Source: Dipylidium caninum
Taxonomy: Eukaryota > Platyhelminthes > Cestoda > Cyclophyllidea > Dipylidiidae
NCBI GenBank assembly: GCA_017562135.1
Contig: QEYB01001638.1
Coordinates: 124,001-188,000, forward strand
Direction of reading: 5' to 3'
Length of the DNA stretch: 64,000 nt
A program made the position numbers and the translations under genes. Below, one piece after another: positions 52,773-64,000 of the stretch. Each line of letters starts with the position of its first letter. Position 1 is the first letter of the stretch. The notes below the pieces were generated by a model. The model ran no database searches, had not been told where the DNA came from, and saw only the letters and a program-made list of their open reading frames with translations.

Positions 52773-53652
52773 CTCGGGAGAGGGTGAGGGATTGGTGGGG
52801 GGTTATTTCGACGTGACGGGAATGTGGTACAAAGATGGAGAAGAGCACAATTTGGCAGTCAGTTAATCATGAACTTACTGGAGAATGGCTTCTAAAGTGA
52901 AATATTTTTTTGACTCTTAATACATAAAACAGATTGTGGGCATTAAACAGACATCAATCTATTACTGTTGTAGAAAATAACTGCAAGATTTACGAGTGCG
53001 ATTAAAAGCGGTGCCGAAGAGCCTACATATTAAGGCCCAGATTATGGGGTAATTGTGGACTTGGGTTCCACGAAACTAAGTTTATTTGTAAAGAATCAAA
53101 TCAGAAGTTTTAATATATAAAATAAAAAATATCAAGAGATCAATAATGAAAATTGACCGGCCTTCATATCTTTTTTCTTAATGACTACGCGGTTGACAAC
53201 GTTTTAATAGACTACGGAAGCGCCGTAATTTGGTGACGCACGACGAATCGGTGTGTTTGTCAGTACTTTTGACCTCGCAGGTAGTTTCATACAAAATCTG
53301 AAGTTTTCATGCATTTTGAATTAGTCAATATAAATTTTAAGCACTTTACGTCGCTGCCGAGTCAATAAAACTTTGAGGTTTCACGCAGCATATGCTCTTT
53401 CTTCGTGGAATAATCGCTCTGAAATAAATCCCATAGCTCACATTTCGGAACGGAGTAATCTGGTGTCTGCAATCGAATTTTAATCACTGAATTCCTTCTT
53501 GTGGCTCCGCGGGCAATTTACTTCCCAATTGCTAATGGCATAACACAAACGATTACCTCGCTTACTAGTATTAATTGATTAACGGCAAGAACAGTAGATT
53601 TATTTACTGTTTTCTATTAATTCGTCATTTTTTTCCGTCAGTCTAACACACA

Positions 53653-56600
53653 ATGAGGACAAAGAAAAATGAAATTGAGCGACTTATCAGTACCTGCCCC
53701 AATAGTTTAGACCATTGGACTCTGGAACCGCTACTTTCGTTAGCTTTCTTGGATCCGCTGATAAGTAATGAAGAGCTTTCCCCTTCGCAGATACACCCAC
53801 CGATATCATTTCCTGATTTCTCCATTCCTCTTGTGCATTTTGACGCTGAGGTGCCTCGTGACTTCGAAAGTGCGGAAATCACTGATGGTGATATTGTCTT
53901 CTCCTGTTCCGGTACAATTTTTCCTTCAGACGCCAAAGTCTCCAACCTAGATTCTCAGGAGGCCCCTTCCACAATAGACTCATTTTTAGCGGACGTTTTA
54001 AAAACACTTCCTTCGGACTGTAGTGATCTTGACAAAAGTCTCTTTAAGCAGCGTCATAGTCCCACAATCTCAGTAGATGGACTGGTTGAAGACTATCTCT
54101 CGCTCTGTTCAGATAATGTTTCTTCATTTCTTGCTCCAACTATCTCAAAGGCGGTGAGCGATAATGTTGGTATTGAGCAAGGGATTGAAGTGACGGGGGT
54201 AAAGGAAGAGCAGAAGGATGTAAGCAACTCGGGAACCGAAGTTATCCCGGACAAGCCTTTGCACCAATCTGATGTAGAAATATCATCGCATGCAGTCGTA
54301 GTAAGCATTCATATCAACTAAAATAATCACTTTTGAACTTATACTTTTAGATAAACGTAGAGTTAAATCGAAATATCTGTATTTAACATAAGCCGGAGGT
54401 TATGGAAATTTTACACGAATTTGGAACATATTAATCTTATATCTCCTAATTACCTGTTTATATTAATTGCGTTCGAATTTTATTCCGAAGCTAGGACTTG
54501 AATAAGATTCAAAAGCATTTCATTAAATGACAATAAACCACTTTTTTTCGATGTAAACTGGGGTATCATGAGAGTTTTTTGATTGGCAGAAATCTAATGT
54601 TTGAATTAATACCTGCCTTATTCTATTTCCGATCTATGATATCAATAGATTCGGTGTTCTACTTTATGCAAGATGCGAAAGTGCTTTTTAATAACATGAC
54701 CGATATGATTTTGTATAATTTCCAATGAGGTTGGTATTTGTTAGAGGATGAAGTGGTTTGATCCGACAGGGGGATAGGCACTGTATTAATACATGATTGG
54801 ACCGTACGTGTTTGATTGTAGGAGAGCAGTGTGGAAAAGCTGGCACCACTGACAGAGCTGGTTCCGGACCCGGCCTTTGAATGGCCCTTCGAGTTAGACA
54901 CTTTCCAGAAGCAAGCGATTCTCTGTCTGGAGCGCAATCAGTCTGTCCTAGTAGCGGCCCACACATCGGCAGGCAAAACAGTGGTTGCGGAGTATGCCTG
55001 CGCGATGTGCAAACGCCGAGGTTCCCGAGCCATTTACACTAGTCCCATTAAAGCACTCTCCAACCAAAAGTTTCGCGACTTCAGGTGATAACTACTGCTA
55101 CCATAGTTACCTATACCAATACTTCCACTTTTATGACTGCTGCTTTCTATTGTTTTTCCCTTTCCGTCTACAAAACGATGGAAAAGTGGTTAATTAGTAT
55201 TAGCACACATATAGATCCACGTATTTATTACAAAGGGTGAAACCTGTCGGAGTTGGGAATCAATTCGTGGTTAGAGGATTTTGGGATAAATTCCCGTTAC
55301 TGTCCAGGGTATCCTGATTTTTTACAAAATATTTGGGAATTTTAAACCGACCTTAAGCTTCCTCAATACCTTGCTGCTTTTGTTTTGTTATTTCTGAATG
55401 CAGCTATTGAGGTTATTGGGGTATTATTTTATGGCCTAAGGTCGTGTCTCCACCAGTTGATTTTTTGAATCATGCACGATTTCCTAGAAATTCATTAATT
55501 CTTGTCCTCTATTTCAAAATGCTGTCGTTTTTGTTACCAAACCCATTTCTGTTACTGTCCGCTTTTTTAGCTTATCTCAGTCTTATTTCATTTTTATTGA
55601 GGTCACTATTTTTACAAACAGACATTTCATCGTTCTTGTAATAAATTATATATTATTTAGGCATTATTAAAGCAAACACTATTTGTTATGTTTCTGTCTA
55701 TTCCTTTACTATTACTGAATCCTTTTGGAACCTAATTTTTCGTTCGTCGTAAAGTTCTAATGACTTTATAGAGAGTGAAGAACTGAATGACAACTAAAAG
55801 GATGATATTTTACTTGTTGTACGTACCATCTACATGGTACATATATAATTCTAAAACATCTAAGATCGTTTACTTTTCATCTTACTCAACTCTTAACTAC
55901 CTCATTCAAAATGATCTAATTTTTATTCCTTCTTCAGACAAACCTTCGGAGAGGATGTAGGTTTGTTGACCGGTGATATTAAGGTGGCCACGAAGTCGAG
56001 CATCCTGGTGATGACCACAGAGATTCTACACAATATGCTCTGCAACTCCGCCGACACTATCCGTGACCTCGAGATTGTCATCATGGACGAGGTTGCCCTT
56101 TGAGTCAGCTATCATTGTTCAATAGGCGAGAGGAAACCGTGGCTTTTGCTGCCTTACTTCTTTCTACTGCCAACAAACTACTCTTTTACTTGTGTACATA
56201 AGTTGGTCCAAAATGAGTAATTTGTCTTTCACACTAAAAAAATAGACACGTTTTTACTTTGTAATAGGTGAGGTCTTAGCTGGTATTATTGAGTTTTTCT
56301 TAATTTTCATTGCGTATTCTTGTAACCGTTTGAGTGATGCAACCAGTTTTTCGGTCAGACCAAATATTCACATATTTACATTATTTGCGGCGTTTAAAAA
56401 CAGTTACATGGTGTCTTAATGCTTCTTATTGCTACTTTCTCGTTTTTCTTAATACTTTGTGTCCTCCAATTTGACATTTATTTGTAATTCTTCTGTTTCT
56501 TTACACAACACGCATTCAAGCTATTTAGTGGGTCTTCAACCTTTTACTGTTTGGCAATGTGACAGTTTTTGGCATTTTCCGTCCACCATTGGCTAGTGGG

Positions 56601-59600
56601 GAGCGTTGGTAGGACTAGTGGTGGACGAACTGAAGGGTAGACCGACGCGGAATTATGTGTTTGCTTTGGTTGACCTCTGACAGGTTCATTACATGAATGA
56701 CAAAGAGCGAGGACACGTGTGGGAACAGTTGATGATCCTACTGCCACAACACGTGTTGCTGGTGCTGTTGAGCGCCACACTGCCCAACGCTCTCGAATTC
56801 GCTGACTGGTTGGGACGTATTCGAGGCGGCACTACAATCCATGTCTGCCAAACGCATTGTCGGCCGGTCCCCCTCGAGCATTTTCTCTACACCGGCTGCG
56901 ACACTGCCACGCGCGAGAATCTTTATCTCGTGGTTAACAAGGATGGAAAGTTCAGTTTGGAGGGTAGGTTTTATCCTCCTCTTGCGATTGAATGTAGAGG
57001 ACATATTTAAAAAAATTTCAGTACTAAACACTTTCTTTCGTCGGGTTTTGTGTTTGAGGCATATTGGCTAAATGCCCTCTGCTGTAACCCTTCTTTACGT
57101 CTGTTTCTGCACTTGAGACTACTTTGTGATTCATGGTTTATCTGATGTCTTAAGAAAAATTACTTCAAAAAATGACGTCGTTACTTAACATTTTTTAAAT
57201 AATGGCCAATTATCAGCCCTTGAATCCGTTTGTTACCAAACCGCTTTCATTTAATTAAGTCATATGCGCATAATTTTTGTGAGTTTGTCCCTACTTAAGA
57301 CAATAAGTAACAAACCACTTTTCGTGCATCTAAGTTTCTTTATGTGAGTCTCTGACCGGTAAAACGCACCATTTGTTAAATCCCACATCTCCAAACATCT
57401 CGCTTAATTTTCGAAGGAAGAAAATGTCGATGTTTTGCCTTACTAAACAATTTATTTCACTTTGTCGCGCCACCCAGGCTATCGAGAAGCTAAGGACTCT
57501 CTGAGTAAGCCCAAGAACATGAAAAAGAAAGAAACAGTGTCCAAGAATGCTGCGATCACCGATACTGCTGACGCCGACAAAATAGCTCGCAAACACAAAC
57601 CGAAATCCCAGTTTACCGGTGGCAAAACCAACACCCCCCGGTCGAAAAAACTATCTACAGAAAGGTAGATTTTGATGGATGCTTAAGTTCACGTCCCTTA
57701 TACAAAACTTCCCTAAGTGTCTTACTACTCTTTGTGATTTTCCCTCTATAGTTATTTTCTATAAACGTTCTTTATATTTATAAACCGGTATGCATTGCTT
57801 TGGCACAGACACAGAGGGTTGTAATCGCAGTTTCAAATCGGACGCAACGGTCTGGATAGGACTGATTCGCATGTTGCAGGAGCGCGAACTTATGCCCGTC
57901 ATCGTTTTCTGCTTCTCCCGCGCAAAAATCAACAATCTGGTGCAGTGCCTCAACTCCATCGACCTCCTCAACAAGTGTAGGTTCCTATCATCACCTCCTT
58001 ATTGCGGCGAAGGCCTTTTGCATAGGGAAATAACTTTGTTCTTTGGTTACAAACGGGTGATTGCCGTAGTAACAGTCGCAAATAGTGGGTTTGAATTTTG
58101 TCAAAGCCACCTGCGATTGGTAAAATAAACTACGTTGAACTGAAGATTATTTGCGTTGGATTTTGATATAGCGGAAAAGAACGAGGTGATAGTGTTTTTA
58201 CGCGCGGCCATAGGACCTCGATTGAAGGGTCCGGACAAGCTGCTCGCTCAGGTTCTCCTTGTTCGCAACCTCGCCGTCCGTGGCATCGCCATCCACCACG
58301 CCGGCATGCTGCCCCTCCTTAAAGAGGTCTGTCTTGCCTATTGCCACTTTATTTAGTCCGCTTTCTTCAAGCTTTGTCCGGCTTTAGGGCAAAGTTTTTC
58401 CCTTCTTGTTTAGAATACCATAAGAATTTTGGCTACTTGACCAGAATTTTGTTGCTACCCTTATCCAGCAATATTTTGACATTTTTTATTTCGCATCTGG
58501 AAATGTCGCCAAATAATTTTAGTAAAGAGATCATGTTTTGTGCATTTTGGAGACCAATGAATCCAATTCTTTTTGCCATTCTTTACTGGTAGACAGTCGA
58601 GTCCAAATGTCTAAACGCAGGTGCGGATATTTGGAAAGCATTCGTCACAAGGTCAAGTCTAAGATTTGTCGTTGAGCCAAACTCTGTCCTCATAATTGGA
58701 AAAACAAGATAATGAAGCATTCATCCTCCTTTTTCTTTCATTTTTATTGTCTTTAGTTTGAGCCATCATTTTAATCGGTAAGCATTTTTGAGGGAAATCT
58801 GAATTCATTCTTATCTGTGTCAGTCAGGTATCGACGCTCTGACAATGAGTGCAGGCTAATTGCAGCTCCTCACAAATATCCTGGCATGAAATGATGAAAT
58901 GCTTAGGATCCACGACATAATACCCAAATCCTCACTTGTTTCATTTACTCTTTCCGTCTCCTTGTCTGTAATTATTCCTCCACCCATTAAATAATCGCAC
59001 TGGACTATTCATTTGAGGAGCGCTTGGTAGTGAGACTATTTTCTCTTTGGGTCAGGTCGTGGAGATGCTCTTCCAGCGGGGTTTGGTGCGAATTCTCTTT
59101 GCCACGGAGACGTTCTCTATGGGTGTCAACATGCCCGCTCGTAGTGTCGTTTTCACCGCCATTCAAAAACACGACGGAACCCATCGCAGATTTCTCACTG
59201 CGGGTAATTCCTCTTCCTACCTTTTTCTCTTCTTCCTCTATTTTTTGTTGTCATTGCTTTGTGGCCGAGTGGTTGGCGCGTTGTATCGGTTTGTCGCTCT
59301 TGAAAGGTGAGTACACTCAAATGGCTGGACGGGCGGGTCGACGTGGCTTGGACTCGACGGGGACAGTGATTATAATGGCCAACAATTGCGACATCAGCAC
59401 TATGCCTACGAATCTTCAATTGCAGCAAATGCTCCTCGGCCAGGCGACTAAGCTGGCTTCTCGCTTCAAAATTACTTATTCCATGATCCTCTACCTTCAC
59501 CGCGGCAACCTCCAGACACCCCAGGTTTGTCCGCCTCCAGTTCTCTTTCCTCTCCGCTTTATCCCTCGCTCTCTCCCTTTTCGACCGCTGTTATTGTTAT

Positions 59601-62600
59601 TTACTTGAAGTAGGAGTTGATCCATCAAAGTTTCATGCACGCCAGCGACCTGCGCTATGAGCTTGTACGGAAGCGTCAGCTGGAGTGGCTGCAGCAGTTA
59701 GTGAATCTCTCAACGGTGCCGAAACAGACATCGGGATCACTCTTGAGCAAGACAGCCCCAGTGGCAACTTCCAATCAGAGCAGTAACGACATTCTTCTGA
59801 ACCACGCCGAAGTTCGGTGCCCTGTCTATCCTCTCAACTCTCAGGCCTCTGCCGAGACGCGCTGCGTGGATACAATTGTTGGATACTATCTCGTATGTGT
59901 ATACCATAGGGATGCTCTGCCCAGTCCTTCGGTCATACTTCATCCTTACGTGTTCAATAGGCGTGCCACCGTTGGCATGAACTCTCCCGCATTTGCTCGG
60001 ACGCTGCCGGGAAGCAGTCCGCGGCTGCACTCAATAAAGTCTTTTCACCCGGCCGCCTGGTGCAATTGCAGCTCTCCACGGAGTCAGTGGGTCGCGCCGC
60101 GCAGAGCGCATACAGTGAACATTTCGTTGCCGACGTTGGTTCGAAATGCGTGCCCAATTGGATTACCACTGGTGTTGTTCTCGAGGTCACAAAAATTTGC
60201 AATACAGCGGAGGCAAGTGAAATTCGTTTAAAGGATTTTATGTAACAGAAGTCTTTCTCTTTTGACATCCTTAGAGATTCATCATGCCTCATTCAATAAG
60301 ATGGCTGTTGGATGTCTTACATTGAATATATGTGCAATTAGCAGATTAGATTTTGAAACAACGAAAACCAAAACTCATAAATAATTATCAGATCGTCTCG
60401 ATTACGTCCTTCTCTCAATTACTTTTTTCGCAGCTCACAATAGTGACCTGGGCGCTGCCGCCTTCGCCAGTGGGTGATTGCACAATGAAGATTGGAGGCG
60501 TACCTGAGGAAGAGGATATACTTAAAAATGGGGAAATTCCCCGCCTCGCCTTCACACCCTTCCCACCACATTTGATGCCCACGTACTGCCCCAAGGTATA
60601 TAGTTTACCTCCAATTCAATTTTGTGCATTATGTGGATCTGACAAAGTTGGTACTCATCTGCATTTGAGGGTGACTACAAATGCATACCTCTTCCTTTTC
60701 TAGTCGCAAAAGGAGAGTGAGTCGCGATTGGTTGTATTAACGGAAGTGCCGCTGACAGCGTTGCTGGGTGTCAGTTGCGACAGCGTGGAGGGTGCTAGCC
60801 ATAAAGATTTTAGAGAAGCATTATTACAAGAACTCACCTTATTGCGGCAGCAACAAATGGCTTCCATCGAGGGTCTCCAAGTAGTAGTACAGAAGAAACG
60901 CTGTGGGGATGTTGATGGTTCAGCTGCGTACCGCAAAAGAGTCTCCCCTCTCTTCGCCACTAACGAGGCGCTCTTCAGATCTGCCACTGCTTCTTCATCC
61001 GAAGTTGGAGGATTTGAGAGCACACCTTTCTGGCAGCATCTCGGTTTGGATGGACCCGATGTAGAGGAATGGATGATGCTGACTCAAGAGCTCAGTACTC
61101 CCCACAGCGGACACCGTTTCTCCCTCGAAACACCCGTATGTGCGGACCTTGTCGCCCATCTGTGCCTCATTCATCGAACCACACGGCGCCGATGGGCCAT
61201 CGGACGCCTCAGTGAAATGCTCAACAAGGATCGGGGGGTTTTTGTTCGACGATTATGCGGCGCGAGTCCGGGTTCTCGAGGAACTCGGATTTCTCGATAA
61301 GTCCACTCGATCTGGCTGTCTCACGAGGAAGGGTACGTCTTCTTTCGTCCCACTCGCGTGCATACATAGCCTGCCCGGCACGGCACGGCACTTAAGAGCT
61401 TAAAGTTAGCGAAGGAAAACGCCTTATTTACAAAGATTTACAATTGGTTTATACTTCTTGCCCTGTGGGCAAATTACTCCATGTGGTGGGCATATCATTG
61501 GTTAGACCTAAGTTTGTGTTATTTACACACAAATTGGCAGATTTATTCATTCCTGACCAGATTGTCATTAATTTTTTTTCATGTACACCGATTTTCCCAT
61601 ATACCGTTAAAGTTATAAACAGTGGTAGAGAGTGATGTTTCGTTGCAAGATTAGACTCTTAAAGCTTCCCAAGAGCTTCGCTTTGTTGTTCGCTAAACAC
61701 TCATCGAATATTCTCGTTAAATCCAAGGCTGTCGACATTAAAGCTAAAAGGTATGTAAATGAAGTAAATTCGTGATGATGGAGTATTCGTAGACTAGAAG
61801 GCTGGATGCAAAATTGCTTTTTCGACTCGCTATGAGTGGTGTGTCAAGGGCACTTTTAATTTTTATTACGATGGATGCCGACAGCACGACTGAAGTGAAT
61901 TTTGGCGGATTCTCTAGGCCATGTCTCTATTGCCCATTACAGGTGTAGCGGCCTGTGAGTTGCAGTACATGGAAGTGTTGTTGGCCGAGGTCCTCTTCGA
62001 CGGGTCAATAATCCAACTGCCGCCAGCAGATATAGCGGCTCTCCTCTCTTGTTTCGTCTGCGAATCAGGGGCGGCTGTCGGCGGTGGAGTTGGAGGTGGC
62101 ACCGTTGCGGCAGTACAGAATCCGCCTCCCGTGGTGCCAAAGAGCAACCCCTTGGCGGGCCACGTTGCCCTCGTCCCTCGTGAAGCGGTGGAGGGCGATG
62201 TTGCCGCCTCCCAACAGGATCCCTCTGACCTCATCGCCCTCCCCAATACTGTGGTCGACCACCTCAAACCCACCGTTCGTTCCATTTTCGCCAAGGCTGA
62301 GCAGGTAATCATTCAACATCCCTCCTCCTTTGCCAATGTCAAGTCCCAGCTCCAACCACTGAGACGTGATGTAGGGGTTTAGGGGAATCCCCACATGCGT
62401 AGCGAGTAGTATACTGCTTTTTAGGCTTTTATGGTTACGCCCAATTTAAATCACATTTAATGAAGGGTTTTTCATTTAGTTGAGCTGCAAACCAAGCAGT
62501 ATTTGGACTAAAAGTTGCCGAGCATAGAGTATTTCCTAGGATTTTTACTGAATAGGTTGTCGTCTACCTGTCAGTTTTGCGATTTTCCTCTTTTTATTGA

Positions 62601-63402
62601 CGTGCGCTATGATTTTTCGACGGGCTTTTGCGATCAGCGTCACCATTTTATGAATTTACTTACGGTGGTTCTCCTCTTATCTCTAAAGTAACATCACTTA
62701 TAAAGGTGAGCAACAACAAGTTTGAGGCTGGCAAACCCAAGTCAGGCTGGGGTTAGGCTCTCGTACTTCTCCAGCGTCAGAACAAATGCCCCTGAAAGTG
62801 CTGTGAGCCTCAACCTGACATACTGCAATCTACAAACGCTACTTAAACCGAGAGCATTACTTCTAAATCAACTGAAGGACACCTTAACTGGAGTAAAAGA
62901 ATTTCCTTTTTAACTTCGTGCCAACTGATACGTCTGAGCATTAGAGAACTTTCCTACCGATTGACCGGGGATAGAGGTGTTACAGCTGAGAAACCCCGTC
63001 ATTAATGTCTGTCCGATGCAGTTGCAGCGATTACAACTGGAATGTGGGGTGCAGGAGGGCGAGGGCGACACCCGACTCAACGCGGTGCTGGTGGGCGCGG
63101 CGTATGCGTGGGCCTGCGGGCAGCCCTTCTCAGCCATCGTGGGACTGGCGGGGGAGATGTCGGAGGGCCACACCCTGCGCGCCCTGCAACGCCTCGATGA
63201 GCTGCTACGTCACGTCTGCTCGGCATGTCGTGGCCTCGGCGATCAGGTCCTCGCCGCGCGCATCGACGCCGCTCACCGCGCCATCCACCGGGACATGGTC
63301 TGTGCCCCCTCACTCTACGTGGCCACCGAAATCGCCTCATCCAGTTCCGGTTGTGAGGACCCCGACGCTGAATACCATGAAGCTGAACAAACACCGGCAT
63401 GA
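53653..63402 (+). CDS. SKIV2L: SKI2 / SKIV2L exosome-associated DExH RNA helicase (15 exons, one frameshift)
   Basis: ATP-dependent helicase of the Ski complex that feeds RNA to the cytoplasmic exosome. Exons: 53653-54300, 54822-55084, 55938-56091, 56684-56963, 57478-57664, 57831-57976, 58172-58326, 59056-59203, 59307-59524, 59614-59892, 60018-60212, 60434-60595, 60704-61332, 61943-62304, 62986-63402; about 1413 aa (human 1246). Walker A AHTSAGKT near residue 265, Ia [18 protein letters not shown] split by an intron at 354-357, [13 protein letters not shown] near 385, [26 protein letters not shown] near 665-676, and the C-terminal DSHCT region ([32 protein letters not shown]). The exon total is one base over a multiple of three: a CGGGGGGTTTTTG run at about 61233 shifts the frame. 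Intron 11 is GC-AG. An acceptor lies 11 nt before the ATG. The N-terminal 216 residues are poorly conserved. Confidence 0.95.
61230..61246 (+). other. Single-base frameshift in SKIV2L homopolymer
   Basis: The upstream frame is aligned to SKI2 as far as EMLNKDRG. The downstream frame resumes the family at [10 protein letters not shown]. They meet at six G followed by five T. Removing one base makes the exon lengths add up exactly. No GT-AG pair joins the two frames without a stop. The cause could be a sequencing or assembly error, or a real indel allele. Confidence 0.8.
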
Positions 63403-63456
63403 CGAAGGAAATGTCTTCACTCTGTCCGCTGCACTTTACTGTGGTTTCGTGTATCT

Positions 63457-63462
63457 AATAAA
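63457..63462 (+). terminator. Poly(A) signal of SKIV2L
   Basis: AATAAA 55 bases after the stop codon, a typical distance. The last 540 bases of the window beyond it show no supportable gene. Confidence 0.75.
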
Positions 63463-64000
63463 TTCGTTGACTTTTTAACTTCCATGCGTTGGCCTTAGTG
63501 AAATTTGCATTTCCGAAGCATAACATCACATGCGTGATGCGTGAATAGTGGATTGAAGGGGACGTGCAATTCATTGCCCTCAAAGGTCAATGATTCTTGC
63601 GTTCACTTTTGTGGTAATTTGGATTGGCAGGGCAAAGTTGAGGCCGTACTGGGAGAAGTCCGTGGAACACAGACGATTGACTTTTGAATATCGAAAATCG
63701 CAAGTTTAGAATAAGACAGAAGGCTGTAGAATTAACGTGGTCGCTGGTGCCCCTTGAAGAATCCCGCGTTGTTTGCCGAGTAAATGAAAGTGCCAGGGCT
63801 TGGCACACGCACACACACCCACCTCGTGGTCCACAGAGCAGGGTGACGCGTGGGGACGATCTCGACCGGCGACACCATTTAAAGTGAGTGGGTGCAAGGG
63901 AGGTGCTGATTTCAAAAACGAGTTTTAACTTCTCGCAGTCTGCATGCATGTCAATCTGGTCTAGGCGGGTGCACCCGTATGTCATTAGTCTCAATCTTCG

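Noticed and set aside
61137..61209. GTATGT...CAG intron as an explanation of the SKIV2L frame change
   Set aside because: Splicing it out produces an immediate TGA, and the skipped peptide still aligns with the helicase family.

Overview
This is a eukaryotic nuclear window with compact multi-exon genes, standard stop codons and poly(A) signals. The animal-type orthologues (SKI2 helicase, DNAAF11/LRRC6, SRSF10, TMEM106, mitochondrial prolyl-tRNA synthetase, Jun) combined with many 26-37 bp introns, alongside introns of several kb, point to a parasitic flatworm (Platyhelminthes). A tapeworm is my best guess, but the assignment rests on gene architecture and is inference. Several genes have a 3' splice acceptor 0-11 nt upstream of their start codon, which would also suit spliced-leader trans-splicing. 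Layout. 1-11.6 kb: GC-rich sequence with no gene I can support, holding a G-quadruplex-prone tract and one arm of a ~520 bp inverted repeat (9166-9684). 11.7-12.4 kb (+): last exon(s) of a protein ending in a KA1-like domain, as in AMPK-related kinases. 13.4-14.5 kb (-): complete SRSF10-like SR protein with an AT-AC (U12-type) intron. 15.0-15.6 kb: the second arm of the inverted repeat. 18.4-20.5 kb (-): TMEM106-family lysosomal membrane protein, 3' end unresolved. 21.4-23.6 kb (+): complete mitochondrial prolyl-tRNA synthetase PARS2. 24.0-31.7 kb (-): Jun/AP-1 bZIP factor in two coding exons separated by a 6.7 kb intron. 35.2-39.2 kb (+): two tandem RRM/RGG genes (a nucleolin-like four-RRM protein and a two-RRM protein) only ~170 bp apart. 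40.9-44.1 kb (+): complete DNAAF11/LRRC6 dynein-arm assembly factor. 44.5-52.8 kb (-): phase-consistent exons of a gene I do not recognise. 53.7-63.4 kb (+): complete SKI2/SKIV2L exosome-associated RNA helicase with one homopolymer frameshift. The genes are mostly unrelated housekeeping loci (RNA splicing, RNA decay, nucleolar RNA binding, mitochondrial translation, ciliary assembly, transcription), not one pathway. I could confirm most exon models internally: the spliced exon lengths of SRSF10, PARS2, JUN, both RRM genes and DNAAF11 are exact multiples of three. SKI2 is one base too long, exactly where the reading frame breaks. No CRISPR array, operon of bacterial type, rRNA, tRNA or intact transposon was seen.
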